Of a DNA stretch of 53,571 bases, positions 1 through 8,701 are shown piece by piece. This stretch comes from Gallibacterium anatis DSM 16844 = F 149 (lineage in GTDB: Bacteria > Pseudomonadota > Gammaproteobacteria > Enterobacterales > Pasteurellaceae). Below the pieces are notes generated by a model that was given only the letters and a program-made list of their open reading frames with translations, was not told where the DNA came from and did not search any database. Positions within the stretch are counted from its first letter, which is position 1. Every line of letters begins with the position of its first letter. Location: assembly GCF_000379785.1 (NCBI RefSeq), contig NZ_KB903674.1, forward strand, positions 1-53,571, given 5' to 3'. The position numbers were made by a program, and so were the translations under genes.

Positions 1-64
1 TTTCCTCGTGTTGAAAGTAGAAATCTACCACTTGTTGTTTAAATGTTTGGTTATATTTAGTCAT
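1..64 (-). CDS. IS3-family transposase OrfA, N-terminal 21 residues (partial)
   Basis: The reading frame starts with ATG at 62-64 and encodes MTKYNQTFKQQVVDFYFQH before running off the window. This is the typical opening of the helix-turn-helix OrfA protein of IS3/IS150-group elements, which binds the IS ends and is joined to OrfB by programmed frameshifting. It is too short to classify further. It is read leftward, out of the window, so the rest of the element lies to the left. Confidence 0.7.
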   Translation of the reverse strand, partial: MTKYNQTFKQQVVDFYFQHEE

Positions 65-121
65 AAAAAATCTGCACCTTTGTCTGTTGGATAATAAGTC
101 CAACTTTTGGGGTGCAGATCA
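1..121 (-). mobile_element. IS3-family insertion sequence, left end (partial)
   Basis: This is the terminal part of an insertion sequence that continues beyond the left edge. On the minus strand it starts with TGATCTGCACCCCAAAAG, the kind of TG-initiated terminal repeat expected for IS3/IS150-type elements, followed by a start codon for a transposase OrfA. The end at base 121 is inferred from the TGATC that also occurs at the right-hand element; the exact edge and any target duplication cannot be proven from one side. It lies only about 40 bp downstream of the pckA stop codon, so it may have displaced or replaced the pckA terminator. Confidence 0.75.
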
Positions 122-161
122 TTATGGCAAGGTGTTTCTCTTATTTCATCATTTAATTAAA

Positions 162-1775
162 TTATTTTTTTGGACCTGCTGCAACAAGTGCTTTACCTGC
201 TTCATTACCAGTATATTTCACAAAGTTCTTAGTGAAACGATCTGCTAAATCATCAGCACGTTTTTCCCATTCGCCTTTTTCTGCATAAGTATCACGAGGA
301 TCCAAAATTGCAGGATTTACACCAGGTAATTCAGTTGGCACTTCAAAGTTGAACACAGGGATTGTTTTTGTTGGTGCTTTATCAATAGAACCATCAAGAA
401 TTGCATTGATAATACCACGAGTATCTTTAATAGAGATACGTTTACCGGAACCGTTCCAACCTGTGTTAACCAAGTATGCTTTCGCACCGTTAGCTTCCAT
501 TTTCTTCACTAATTCTTCTGCATATTTAGTTGGGTGTAAACTTAAGAATGCAGCACCGAAACAAGCAGAGAATGTAGGAGTTGGTTCTGTAACACCGCGT
601 TCTGTACCGGCTAATTTTGCAGTAAAGCCTGACAAGAAGTAGTATTTAGTTTGTTCAGGAGTCAAGATAGATACCGGTGGCAATACTCCGAATGCATCCG
701 CTGACAAGAAGATTACTTTATTTGCCGGACCAGCTTTTGAAACCGGTTTAACAATGTTTTCAATATGATAAATCGGATAAGAAACACGAGTATTTTCTGT
801 TACGCTCTTATCTGCGAAATCAATTTTGCCGTTTGCATCAACAGTGACGTTTTCTAACAATGCATCACGACGGATTGCATTATAAATATCAGGTTCATTT
901 TCTTTAGAAAGGTTGATAACTTTAGCATAGCAACCACCTTCAAAGTTAAAGATACCGTCATCATCCCAACCGTGTTCATCATCACCGATTAATAAACGGT
1001 TTGGATCGGTTGATAATGTTGTTTTACCTGTTCCTGATAAACCGAAGAAGATCGCAGTTTCTTTACCATCTTTGCTGGTGTTTGCGGAACAGTGCATTGA
1101 AGCCATTCCTCTTAATGGAAGCAAGTAGTTCATATAAGAGAACATACCTTTCTTCATTTCACCGCCATACCAAGTATTCAAAATAACTTGCACTTTTTCA
1201 GTCAAGTTGAACACAACTGCAGTTTCAGAATTTAAACCTAATTCTTTGTAGTTTTCTACTTTCGCTTTAGAAGCGTTCATAATCACGAAATCAGGTTCAC
1301 CGAAGTTTGCCAATTCTTCTTTAGTCGGACGAATGAACATATTGGTTACAAAGTGAGCTTGCCATGCAACTTCCATTACAAAACGTAATTTTAAGCGTGA
1401 GCTTTCATTTGCACCACAGAACGCATCAACAACAAATAGGCGTTTACCGCTTAATGCATCTGTTGCTAATTTTTTGATGCTTTTCCAAGCTTCAGGAGTA
1501 ACTGGTTTGTTATCGTTTTTGTATTCGTCTGATGTCCACCAAATGGTATCTTTTGTTGTATCATCTTTTACGAAGAATTTATCTTTTGGAGAACGACCGG
1601 TATAAACACCTGTCATTACATTAACTGCGCCAAGTTCAGTTACTTGACCTTTTTCATAACCTTGTAAATTTGCTTTGGTTTCTTCTGCAAATAATTGTTC
1701 ATAACTTGGGTTATGAATAATTTCAGCAACATTGTGAATACCAATTGAATCTAGATAGGCTTTTAAGTCTGACAT
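162..1775 (-). CDS. pckA: Phosphoenolpyruvate carboxykinase (ATP)
   Basis: This enzyme converts oxaloacetate and ATP to phosphoenolpyruvate, ADP and CO2, the cytosolic entry step of gluconeogenesis. In many Pasteurellaceae it also runs in the carboxylating direction during anaerobic succinate formation. The 537-residue protein has the substrate-site segment [10 protein letters not shown], the P-loop [11 protein letters not shown] and the downstream [11 protein letters not shown] metal/kinase motif, so it is the ATP-dependent bacterial type and full length. I start it at MSDLKAYL rather than at an upstream TTG, because AAGGAAA lies at good distance before this ATG. A CRP-like site lies about 75 bp upstream. 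The gene is monocistronic, and an IS begins right after its stop. Confidence 0.97.
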   Translation of the reverse strand: MSDLKAYLDSIGIHNVAEIIHNPSYEQLFAEETKANLQGYEKGQVTELGAVNVMTGVYTGRSPKDKFFVKDDTTKDTIWWTSDEYKNDNKPVTPEAWKSIKKLATDALSGKRLFVVDAFCGANESSRLKLRFVMEVAWQAHFVTNMFIRPTKEELANFGEPDFVIMNASKAKVENYKELGLNSETAVVFNLTEKVQVILNTWYGGEMKKGMFSYMNYLLPLRGMASMHCSANTSKDGKETAIFFGLSGTGKTTLSTDPNRLLIGDDEHGWDDDGIFNFEGGCYAKVINLSKENEPDIYNAIRRDALLENVTVDANGKIDFADKSVTENTRVSYPIYHIENIVKPVSKAGPANKVIFLSADAFGVLPPVSILTPEQTKYYFLSGFTAKLAGTERGVTEPTPTFSACFGAAFLSLHPTKYAEELVKKMEANGAKAYLVNTGWNGSGKRISIKDTRGIINAILDGSIDKAPTKTIPVFNFEVPTELPGVNPAILDPRDTYAEKGEWEKRADDLADRFTKNFVKYTGNEAGKALVAAGPKK

Positions 1776-1844
1776 AATATTTTCCTTCAAATTGAATATA
1801 AAAAAATCATGTTTTGTATTCTAATCCTTTTTCGGAAAAAAAAA

Positions 1845-1860
1845 CGTTATCTAGATCAAA
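1845..1860 (-). promoter_or_regulatory. Candidate CRP site upstream of pckA
   Basis: On the minus strand the sequence TTTGA-TCTAGA-TAACG resembles the CRP consensus TGTGA-N6-TCACA, with one mismatch in the left half and two in the right, and the symmetric TCTAGA core is the one favoured in this family. Its centre (1852.5) is about 41.5 bp before a start point predicted from a possible -10 TAGAAT at 1818-1823. That is the class II activation geometry. CRP control of pckA is well known in relatives, but the site here is an inference. Confidence 0.5.
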
Positions 1861-1887
1861 TTTCCGCAATTAACTCCCTCAATAGAG

Positions 1888-2745
1888 TTACTTTTTTTTG
1901 ATTTTTTCAATTTTTGTTGAGTGTTTAGTGCTTCTGATCGGCTGACAAATAGGGCAATAAAAACTGCTGCGTTGTCCGATAGTAACCATTTCAATCAAAT
2001 GCCCGCAAGTTGGGCAATTTTCCCCTTTTCTGCCATAAACATTGAGCGATTGTTGGAAACATCCGGGACGACCATCCGGCTGGATAAAATCTTGCAATGT
2101 TGTGCCACCCTGTTTTATCGCTTGCTGTAAAGTCTGTTTAATATTAGCCACTAAGCGCTCACAATCTTCTTTGCTCAAAGAACTAACCGGAACATTAGGA
2201 TAAATTCCACAATTAAACAGCACTTCATTGGCGTAAATATTACCAACACCGACAACCACGGCATTATTCATCAACCAGGATTTCACTGCTGTGTGCCGGT
2301 TACGACTCTTCTGATAAAGATACTCGCCATTAAACTCATCACTCAACGGTTCAGGTGCCAATTTTGAGAATAGTGGGAAATGCTCTATTGAGTCTGTCCA
2401 TAGCCAAGCACCAAATTTACGCGGATCGTTATAACGTAGAATTTTTCCATTCGACAACACCATATCAATATGATCGTGTTTATCAATCGCATCCTTCGCC
2501 GTTACAACTCTTAATGATCCTGACATTCCCAGATGCACAATGATGTATCCATATTCCAATTGAAAAATCAGATATTTGGCACGACGTTGTACATCCAAAA
2601 TCTCTTCATTTTCAATTTGATAAAGCTCTTTACTGACAACCCAACGTAATTTTTCCGTTCTAATCACCAACTTAACAATTTGTTGATGCTCCGTATAAGG
2701 CTGAATACCTTTTCTCGTGGTTTCAACTTCCGGTAACTCAGGCAT
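1888..2745 (-). CDS. mutM: Formamidopyrimidine-DNA glycosylase (Fpg/MutM)
   Basis: This bifunctional base-excision repair enzyme removes 8-oxoguanine and formamidopyrimidines and cleaves the abasic site. The N-terminus MPELPEVET supplies the catalytic Pro2 (after Met removal) and Glu3. Lys57 sits in RRAKYL as in E. coli. The C-terminus carries the four-cysteine zinc finger (CPTCGH ... CPIC) used for DNA binding. At 285 residues it is about 15 longer than the E. coli enzyme, because of a lysine/serine/threonine-rich tail after the zinc finger. The start is fixed by the obligatory Pro2. It lies downstream of rplU-rpmA on the same strand, but a terminator separates them. Confidence 0.97.
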   Translation of the reverse strand: MPELPEVETTRKGIQPYTEHQQIVKLVIRTEKLRWVVSKELYQIENEEILDVQRRAKYLIFQLEYGYIIVHLGMSGSLRVVTAKDAIDKHDHIDMVLSNGKILRYNDPRKFGAWLWTDSIEHFPLFSKLAPEPLSDEFNGEYLYQKSRNRHTAVKSWLMNNAVVVGVGNIYANEVLFNCGIYPNVPVSSLSKEDCERLVANIKQTLQQAIKQGGTTLQDFIQPDGRPGCFQQSLNVYGRKGENCPTCGHLIEMVTIGQRSSFYCPICQPIRSTKHSTKIEKIKKK

Positions 2746-2781
2746 TTTTAGCTACTCCCATATCGATTTCTGCACATAAAA

Positions 2782-2808
2782 AAACTGCACCTTTAAAAGG
2801 TGCAGTTT
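2782..2808 (-). terminator. Rho-independent terminator after rplU-rpmA
   Basis: The arms AAACTGCACC and GGTGCAGTTT flank a short A/T loop, and a run of T follows on the minus strand. The hairpin lies 27 bp after the rpmA stop and before mutM, so it should end the ribosomal protein transcript. Confidence 0.85.
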
Positions 2809-2834
2809 CTAAACTTGTTGGACTGATAAGCAAA

Positions 2835-3092
2835 TTATTCAGTGACGATACTTACGTATTTACGACCTTTGTCGCCTTTCACTTCAAATTTCACTTTACC
2901 ATCAGCTGTTGCAAATAAAGTGTGGTCACGACCCATACCAACGTTATTACCTGCGTGGAATTTAGTACCACGTTGACGAACGATGATATTACCTGCTAAT
3001 ACAGACTCGCCACCGAAGCGTTTAACACCAAGGCGTTTAGCTTCAGAATCACGACCGTTACGAGTTGAACCACCAGCTTTTTTAGTTGCCAT
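2835..3092 (-). CDS. rpmA: 50S ribosomal protein L27
   Basis: L27 is a basic 85-residue ribosomal protein whose N-terminal tail reaches the peptidyl transferase centre. The N-terminus [20 protein letters not shown] is the standard sequence and full length is preserved. It follows rplU with a 20-bp gap in the usual rplU-rpmA order, with an AGGAGA ribosome site in the gap. A strong terminator follows. The GTPase gene obgE, next to this pair in many relatives, is not present here. Confidence 0.98.
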   Translation of the reverse strand: MATKKAGGSTRNGRDSEAKRLGVKRFGGESVLAGNIIVRQRGTKFHAGNNVGMGRDHTLFATADGKVKFEVKGDKGRKYVSIVTE

Positions 3093-3112
3093 CTACTTGA
3101 TCTCCTCTGAAA

Positions 3113-3424
3113 TTATGCTTGAATCCCAGTGATTTTCACTTCTGTGAACCACTGACGATGACCTTGTTGTTTACGGCTGTGTTTACGACGACGGAACTTA
3201 ACGATTTTAACTTTTTCGCCACGACCGTGTGCTACAACTTCAGCCACTACTTTCGCACCAGAAACAACCGGTGCACCGATTTTAACATCTTCACCATTAA
3301 CGACCATCAACACTGAATCGAATTCAACTGATTCGCCTGTTGCCACTTCAAGTTTTTCTAAACGAACAACTTGACCTTCGCTTACTCTGTGTTGCTTGCC
3401 GCCACTTTGGAAAACCGCGTACAT
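3113..3424 (-). CDS. rplU: 50S ribosomal protein L21
   Basis: This 103-residue 23S rRNA-binding protein of the large subunit has the usual opening [18 protein letters not shown] and the basic, RNA-binding end [23 protein letters not shown]. It is the first gene of the rplU-rpmA operon. The divergent ispB gene starts about 250 bp away, the same arrangement as in E. coli and Haemophilus. The start codon is the only sensible one and matches the family. Confidence 0.98.
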   Translation of the reverse strand: MYAVFQSGGKQHRVSEGQVVRLEKLEVATGESVEFDSVLMVVNGEDVKIGAPVVSGAKVVAEVVAHGRGEKVKIVKFRRRKHSRKQQGHRQWFTEVKITGIQA

Positions 3425-3466
3425 AGAAGAAAACTCCGCTAAATAAATAGTGCCATCAAATCAAAC

Positions 3467-3486
3467 CCGAAAGTTATCTAACTCGG
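3467..3486 (-). promoter_or_regulatory. Small hairpin in the rplU 5' leader
   Basis: The stretch CCGAAAGTTATCTAACTCGG can fold into a short stem (CCG/CGG plus AGTTA/TAACT) about 45 bp upstream of the L21 start codon. It may be part of the leader RNA, but the stem is short and I cannot match it to a known leader family. The 253-bp region between rplU and ispB must also hold both divergent promoters; I could not assign their boxes confidently. Confidence 0.25.
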
Positions 3487-3677
3487 CACTTGTAAAATTC
3501 ACATAATAGGTGGCGAATTTTACGGAAAAAAAAACAAAATAGCAAGCACGGATTTTAAACAAAATAAAAAATCTGCTTAATTTCACAGTTTAATTTTAGA
3601 AATTAAATTTTTAAGGTAGAATTGAGAGCTTATTAAATAGTATTCACAATTCTTGCATCACAATTATGAAGGGAAGT

Positions 3678-4649
3678 ATGGATTTAAACGAAATTCAAGC
3701 GCTGTCTGCTAAGGATATGCAAGCCGTCAACGCAATGATTTCACAACAATTGCAATCTGATGTAGCCTTAATCAATCAACTTAGCTTCTATATTATTAAC
3801 GGCGGTGGCAAACGTATTCGCCCATTAATTGCGGTATTAGTGGCTAATGCCTTGAATTATCAAGGTGATCGGCATATTACTTGTGCAACATTTATTGAAT
3901 TTATCCATACCGCCACATTACTGCACGATGATGTTGTTGATGAATCAACCTTACGCCGTGGTAAAGATACTGCAAATGCTATCTTCGGCAATGCCGCCAG
4001 TGTTTTGGTCGGGGATTTTATCTATACCCGGGCATTCCAATTAATGGCTCGCTTAGGTTCGTTGCCTGTTATGCAAGTGATGTCGGATGCAGTCAATGTT
4101 ATCGCTGCAGGTGAAGTGCTGCAATTAATGAATTGTAACGATCCCGACACCACTGAACAGAGCTATATGCAAGTTATTTACAGCAAAACCGCACGTTTGT
4201 TTGAGGTTGCAGCTGAATGTTCGGCACTATTATCAGAAGCGACCGAACAACAAGTGCAAGCGATGAAATTGTATGGTCGTTATTTAGGCACTGCTTTCCA
4301 ACTGGTTGATGATGTATTGGATTATTGTGCGGATGTAGACAAATTAGGTAAAAATCTTGGCGATGATTTGGAGGAAGGCAAGCCGACATTACCGTTGCTC
4401 CACGCAATGCAGCACGCCAGTGATGATGAACGCCAATTAATCCGTTCCATTATTGAACACGGCCACGGACGTAAATATCTTGCTGAAGTTCAGGCAATGA
4501 TGGATAAATATCAATCACTTACTTACACAATAGAAAAAGCGAAACAAGAAGCTCAAAAAGCGATTGATTCGTTGTCCGTTATTGATGACAACCCCTATAA
4601 AGAAGCATTAATTTCTCTTGCAAAAATTTCTGTAGAACGTAATTATTAA
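3678..4649 (+). CDS. ispB: Octaprenyl diphosphate synthase
   Basis: This trans-prenyltransferase extends farnesyl diphosphate with isopentenyl diphosphate to make the C40 side chain of ubiquinone and menaquinone. Both aspartate-rich motifs are present: the first as LLHDDVVDE near residue 80 and the second as LVDDVLDY near residue 210, with GGGKRIRP before them. I start at MDLNEIQAL, 12 bp inside the longest frame, because GAAGGGAAG precedes this ATG at proper spacing and the length becomes 323 residues, as in E. coli. It is the first gene of a tight three-gene run with queH and a lipoprotein gene. Confidence 0.96.
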   Translation: MDLNEIQALSAKDMQAVNAMISQQLQSDVALINQLSFYIINGGGKRIRPLIAVLVANALNYQGDRHITCATFIEFIHTATLLHDDVVDESTLRRGKDTANAIFGNAASVLVGDFIYTRAFQLMARLGSLPVMQVMSDAVNVIAAGEVLQLMNCNDPDTTEQSYMQVIYSKTARLFEVAAECSALLSEATEQQVQAMKLYGRYLGTAFQLVDDVLDYCADVDKLGKNLGDDLEEGKPTLPLLHAMQHASDDERQLIRSIIEHGHGRKYLAEVQAMMDKYQSLTYTIEKAKQEAQKAIDSLSVIDDNPYKEALISLAKISVERNY

Positions 4650-4658
4650 GAAAACAAT

Positions 4659-5375
4659 ATGTCAGATATTCAACAAATACCTCCTATTTCTAGAGGGAGA
4701 AAAAAGAAAATTACTAAAGATCCGAATGCCCCCTTTGTTCGTCCAAAATTAACTTTGCCTGACGGACATAACAAACTATTGCTCCACTCCTGCTGTGCAC
4801 CTTGTTCAGGTGAGGTAATGGAGGCTTTACTTGCTTCGGAAATCAATTTCACTATCTATTTTTATAATCCTAATATTCATCCTCAAAAAGAGTATTTAAT
4901 TCGTAAAGAAGAAAATATTCGGTTTGCTGAAAAATATAACATCCCATTTATTGATGCTGATTATGATCGTGCGGAATGGTTTGAACGGGCAAAAGGGATG
5001 GAAGATGAGCCTGAACGTGGTATTCGCTGCACAATGTGCTTTGATATGCGTTTTGAAAAAGCGGCTCAATATGCACACGAACACGGTTTTCCCGTATTTA
5101 CTAGCAGTCTTGGCATTTCTCGTTGGAAAGATATGAATCAAATTAATGGCTGTGGCCATCGTGCTGCTGAAAAATATGATGATGTCATTTATTGGGATTA
5201 TAACTGGCGTAAAGGTGGCGGTTCTCAACGAATGATTGAAATTAGTAAACGTGAAAAATTTTATCAACAAGAGTATTGCGGTTGTGTTTACTCTTTGCGT
5301 GATACTAATAAGTGGCGTGAATCTCAAGGCAGAGCTAAAATTGAGATCGGCAAACTTTATTATTCTGCAGATTAA
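4659..5375 (+). CDS. queH: Epoxyqueuosine reductase QueH
   Basis: QueH catalyses the last step of queuosine synthesis in tRNA, reducing epoxyqueuosine at the wobble position; it is a non-homologous substitute for the cobalamin enzyme QueG. The 238-residue protein shows the adjacent-cysteine motif [12 protein letters not shown] (about residue 46), the CTMC pair near residue 125 and a late CGC (YCGCVYS), which in this family carry an Fe-S cluster and metal ligands. [13 protein letters not shown] and the tyrosine/tryptophan-rich [11 protein letters not shown] are also typical. It lies 9 bp after ispB and is probably co-transcribed. The N-terminal 35 residues are lysine/proline-rich and less conserved. 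Confidence 0.9.
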   Translation: MSDIQQIPPISRGRKKKITKDPNAPFVRPKLTLPDGHNKLLLHSCCAPCSGEVMEALLASEINFTIYFYNPNIHPQKEYLIRKEENIRFAEKYNIPFIDADYDRAEWFERAKGMEDEPERGIRCTMCFDMRFEKAAQYAHEHGFPVFTSSLGISRWKDMNQINGCGHRAAEKYDDVIYWDYNWRKGGGSQRMIEISKREKFYQQEYCGCVYSLRDTNKWRESQGRAKIEIGKLYYSAD

Positions 5376-5399
5376 TTTTTATTTAATAAGGACATATTT

Positions 5400-5879
5400 A
5401 TGAAACAGTTAAAAAATTTTCTATTAATTGCTCTATTTTCTCTCTTTTTAGCCGCTTGTGGCGATAAAACTGCTGATATGAAAGCAGATGTTGATTTGCT
5501 TCAACAAACATTGAATACTGTGTTAAAACAGGAAAGCGGTTCTGCATTAATCCAGCAATTGGAAGCAGCTCAAACTGCTGAGGATAAAACCAAAGCATAT
5601 GCAGCAATTATTGATCATTTCAAAATGGTAGTGAAATCTATCAGTGAACTCAAAATCAAAACCGAAGAAGCAAAAAAAGTACAAGCACAATATGATGCCG
5701 GTTTAAAATCTTTTATTGATTTAATGCAACAATCTTCCGATTATGTTACTCAACAACCTACACCGGAACAAATTAAGGCTTATACCGAACTTCAAGCCAA
5801 GACCACACAATCAGTTGCCGATGCTGAAAAAGCACTTGCTGATTTAAAAGCTCAAATTGAAACCACACAAAAGAAATAA
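5400..5879 (+). CDS. Putative lipoprotein, helical, unknown function
   Basis: The 159-residue protein starts with a lipoprotein signal peptide whose lipobox LAAC puts the acylated cysteine at residue 20. The mature part is almost entirely helical, rich in Lys, Glu, Gln and Ala, with heptad-like stretches that suggest a coiled coil. There is no second cysteine. I do not recognise a named family. It follows queH by 24 bp with an AAGGAC ribosome site and is followed by a strong hairpin, so it is probably the last gene of the ispB operon. Aspartate at the position after the cysteine (here Gly-Asp, with Gly at +2) is not the inner-membrane retention signal, so the outer membrane is the likelier location. 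Confidence 0.8.
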   Translation: MKQLKNFLLIALFSLFLAACGDKTADMKADVDLLQQTLNTVLKQESGSALIQQLEAAQTAEDKTKAYAAIIDHFKMVVKSISELKIKTEEAKKVQAQYDAGLKSFIDLMQQSSDYVTQQPTPEQIKAYTELQAKTTQSVADAEKALADLKAQIETTQKK

Positions 5880-5899
5880 ATTTAAAAAAAATCACATTG

Positions 5900-5925
5900 A
5901 AAAAGCGATCTTCGGATCGCTTTTT
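5900..5925. terminator. Bidirectional terminator between the lipoprotein gene and rmuC
   Basis: A perfect 11-bp stem (AAAAAGCGATC / GATCGCTTTTT) closes on a UUCG tetraloop. A and T runs on the two flanks let it work on both strands for the two converging genes. Confidence 0.93.
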
Positions 5926-5935
5926 TATCGCATAA

Positions 5936-7375
5936 CTACACCTCAACAATCGCATTTAAACGTTCTATTTCAACATCAGCTGTTAATGGTTCCATTGATG
6001 GTAACTGCTTGCTAACTTTATTAGAGAGCGTCTGAAAACGCTCGACTTTACCATATAAACCTCGTTGTCCGGAAAGCGAAGTAACCGAATCATTATATTG
6101 TTTAACCACACTATTTAAACCATTACCTAATTTTTGTAGTCGCTCCGCCACCACACAAACTTGATTATAAATATCACCTGCTTTTTCGCTGATTTCTCGC
6201 GCTTCTCGGTTGCCTTTTTCAATACGCCATAAACTGGCAACAGTGCGTAGAATCGGCATTAATGTGGTATATGACACTAAAATCACATTTTTTTCATACG
6301 CATTATTAAACAGTGTCGGATCCTGTTTTAACGCTTCAATATATGCCGGTTCAATCGGAATAAACATCAACACAAAATCAGGGCTTTGAATCCCCTCTAA
6401 ATGGCTGTAATCCTTTTCTGATAACGATTTGATATGCTGTCTAATCGCTTGAATATGCTCTTTTAAATGAAGTTGGATTTGAGCCTCGTCAGTCGCAGAA
6501 ACCGCTTGTTCATAAGCAACCAATGACACTTTGCAATCAATCACGATATGCTTGTTATCAGGCAATTTAATTAAAAAGTCAGGATAGCGATGATTACCCT
6601 CATTATCTTTAAAATGAGCTTGGGCAACATAATGCTCATTCGTCACCAAGCCGGCAGATTGCAAAGCATTTTCCAACTGCATTTCTCCCCAGTTGCCCAA
6701 TGTTTTTTTCTGCCCTTTCAATGCTGTTGTCAAATTATTTGCCTCTTTCGACATATTTAAGCCAATTTCCAACACTTTCTTAAGTTCCGCTTCCAAACTG
6801 GCATTCCCTTTTACCGTTTCGGAATGCACTTCATTCACTCGTTTTTGGAAACCTTCAATCTGCTCCTTAAACGGTTTTAATAGGCTATCCAACGCTATTT
6901 GATTAGATTGCGAAAAACTGCGACTTTTCTCTTCTAAAATTTGATTGGCGAGCTGCTGGAACTCCAACGTTAATTGTTTTTTATTATTTTCTAACAACTG
7001 CTGTTGTTCAGCAAAATGCGTCTCTTTTTCTGCTAAACTGGTGCGTAATGCCGCCAATTGTTGCGATAATTGCGTAATTTGTTGTTGTGCTGATAGATTT
7101 AGCTGTTCCAGTTCTTGTTGTTGTCGATTTTTCTCCTGTAGCAACGACTCAACGCCCTGTTTTTCCGTTTGGCTACGGATTTTTTCTTGTAACGCCAATT
7201 GATATTGCTCTGTTAATAACTCTGATTTCTGCAACAGCGCATTATACTGTTCCACCGTTTGTGCTTGTTGCTGTTGTAACGCCTGCAATGATTTTTGTTT
7301 CTGCAAATTCAATAAGATAAACACAACACAGGTCAAAGCTAATAACAACATAACAATATAAAGTACAAAATCCAT
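5936..7375 (-). CDS. rmuC: DNA recombination protein RmuC
   Basis: RmuC limits inversion between short inverted repeats and is thought to be a nuclease-like protein. The 479-residue sequence has an N-terminal membrane segment (about residues 4-22), a long glutamine-rich coiled coil (about 25-160) and a C-terminal RmuC domain with GNWGEMQLENALQSAGL, YPDFLIKLPDNKHIVIDCKVSL and DFVLMFIPIEPAY. The acidic and lysine residues in DF-I--DCK resemble a PD-(D/E)XK core. AGGAG stands 4-8 bp before the ATG. It is a single gene, convergent with the ispB operon. Confidence 0.93.
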   Translation of the reverse strand: MDFVLYIVMLLLALTCVVFILLNLQKQKSLQALQQQQAQTVEQYNALLQKSELLTEQYQLALQEKIRSQTEKQGVESLLQEKNRQQQELEQLNLSAQQQITQLSQQLAALRTSLAEKETHFAEQQQLLENNKKQLTLEFQQLANQILEEKSRSFSQSNQIALDSLLKPFKEQIEGFQKRVNEVHSETVKGNASLEAELKKVLEIGLNMSKEANNLTTALKGQKKTLGNWGEMQLENALQSAGLVTNEHYVAQAHFKDNEGNHRYPDFLIKLPDNKHIVIDCKVSLVAYEQAVSATDEAQIQLHLKEHIQAIRQHIKSLSEKDYSHLEGIQSPDFVLMFIPIEPAYIEALKQDPTLFNNAYEKNVILVSYTTLMPILRTVASLWRIEKGNREAREISEKAGDIYNQVCVVAERLQKLGNGLNSVVKQYNDSVTSLSGQRGLYGKVERFQTLSNKVSKQLPSMEPLTADVEIERLNAIVEV

Positions 7376-7478
7376 AACTTCTCCTCAAAAAACAAATTGA
7401 CTGATTCAGTATAACAAATGCTGATCTGAAATCCCGTAATCATTACAATATTAGCCAAACTGAATATAGGAATCTATT

Positions 7479-8057
7479 ATGAAAAAAATTTATCTAGGAT
7501 CTAACAGTCCACGTCGTTTTCAACTATTACAACAACTGGGTTTATCTGTCGAGGTATTAAAGGGTGAAATTGACGAAACGGTTGGTGAAAATGAAACAGC
7601 AAGTGATTATGTTTTACGAATGGCAATCAGTAAAAATCAGCAAATTCGCTATCTTTTCCCTAACAAAAGAAAATATCCACTTCTCACTGCCGATACCTGT
7701 ATTGCATTTAATAATCAAATTTTAGGCAAACCCCATACAGAAGAAGAGGCTTTTGCAATGCTTTCAATGTTGTCCGGCAATACTCATCACGTATTAACAG
7801 CTATTTGCGTTTCAACACCCATCAAACAACATTATTGTCTGCAATCTAGCGAAGTCATTTTTAAATCGCTTTCGACAGAAGAAATTCACTCTTATATTGC
7901 CAGTGGAGAACCTTTTGATAAGGCAGGAGCATATGCGATACAAGGATTGGCTGCAAGTTTTATCAGGCATTTAAGTGGCAGTTATTCAGGTGTGATGGGC
8001 TTACCGTTGTTTGAAACGAGCGAATTATTAAAGAAATTTTCAACAAATATTCTCTAA
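7479..8057 (+). CDS. yhdE: Maf-family nucleotide pyrophosphatase (YhdE type)
   Basis: Maf proteins hydrolyse nucleoside triphosphates such as dTTP/UTP or modified nucleotides to monophosphates, cleaning the nucleotide pool. The N-terminus YLGSNSPRRFQLLQQLGL carries the SxSPRR signature. LLTADTCIAFNN gives the catalytic acidic residue, followed by GKPHTEEEAFAML and the C-terminal DKAGAYAIQGLAASFI, all hallmarks of the family. At 192 residues it is full length. The YhdE subgroup (dTTP/UTP) is inferred from overall similarity. It is divergent from rmuC and ends at a bidirectional hairpin. Confidence 0.92.
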   Translation: MKKIYLGSNSPRRFQLLQQLGLSVEVLKGEIDETVGENETASDYVLRMAISKNQQIRYLFPNKRKYPLLTADTCIAFNNQILGKPHTEEEAFAMLSMLSGNTHHVLTAICVSTPIKQHYCLQSSEVIFKSLSTEEIHSYIASGEPFDKAGAYAIQGLAASFIRHLSGSYSGVMGLPLFETSELLKKFSTNIL

Positions 8058-8075
8058 CTAATTGTATTTAAATAA

Positions 8076-8101
8076 AAAACTGCACTTTGTCGTGCAGTTT
8101 T
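8076..8101. terminator. Bidirectional terminator between yhdE and a lipoprotein gene
   Basis: The stem AAAACTGCAC / GTGCAGTTTT has a six-base loop and A/T tails on both sides, between two convergent genes. Confidence 0.88.
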
Positions 8102-8125
8102 CTGTTTCATTAACCACTTTTAAAA

Positions 8126-8689
8126 TTACAACAATAACGCCGAGCCCCATTTGATAATATCAAAGAAGAATTTATTTTCATTGGTTGCAATACCATCCGG
8201 ATTACTATTTTTACCGTCCGTTGCACTGTTTTTCGACTCATCCACAGCCATTCCGCTTTGATACTGTCCTTTCACCACTTTTAAATCATCACGTGCTTTA
8301 ATTCTCAAGGTTGCACATTCCGCTGCCGGCATCGGATCAAATTCAGTTTGTTTGAACTTTTTATATTGATATTGGGCATATCCCATTGATTTTTCATCTT
8401 GTTGGATCATCTTCACATAATCTGCACCAATGATCTCTTCCAACGGATAAAAGAACACATATTGTGAATGAATATAAGCATCTTCTTTAGAAAAATGCTC
8501 TTGCTGAATACGCGTCAAATTCGGATAAATGCACTGCTCCGCCTGATGGCTCGCCGCCACCCAGCGTTGTGCATCACTATCACTTAATTCATAATCGGCA
8601 TTGGCATATTCCGCCGGATAAGGCTCAACATTTGAACCGCACCCTGCAAGAAATAGGATTGTTGTTGAAAAAATTACTTTTTTTAGCAT
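8126..8689 (-). CDS. Putative lipoprotein of unknown function
   Basis: The 187-residue protein begins [19 protein letters not shown], a signal peptide with lipobox LAGC. The mature part has two further cysteines (in EQCIYP and AECATL) that could form a disulfide, then an Asn/Ser/Asp-rich linker and a hydrophobic C-terminus ([14 protein letters not shown]). I know of no characterised function. It lies 12 bp after rlmB on the same strand and may be the end of the gpsA-cysE-rnr-rlmB run. I choose the second ATG of the frame because GGAAA lies about 8 bp upstream; the first ATG would sit too close to it. Confidence 0.8.
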   Translation of the reverse strand: MLKKVIFSTTILFLAGCGSNVEPYPAEYANADYELSDSDAQRWVAASHQAEQCIYPNLTRIQQEHFSKEDAYIHSQYVFFYPLEEIIGADYVKMIQQDEKSMGYAQYQYKKFKQTEFDPMPAAECATLRIKARDDLKVVKGQYQSGMAVDESKNSATDGKNSNPDGIATNENKFFFDIIKWGSALLL

Positions 8690-8701
8690 TATCATTTTCC
8701 A

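Noticed and set aside
70-118. Inverted repeat near the left edge (CTGCACC ... GGTGCAG) as a terminator for pckA
   Set aside because: It lies inside the IS terminal region upstream of the transposase start; the IS explains it better.
4896-5327. Long minus-strand open frame (143 codons) opposite queH
   Set aside because: The translation is a low-complexity mirror of the conserved QueH frame, with no ribosome site and no family features.
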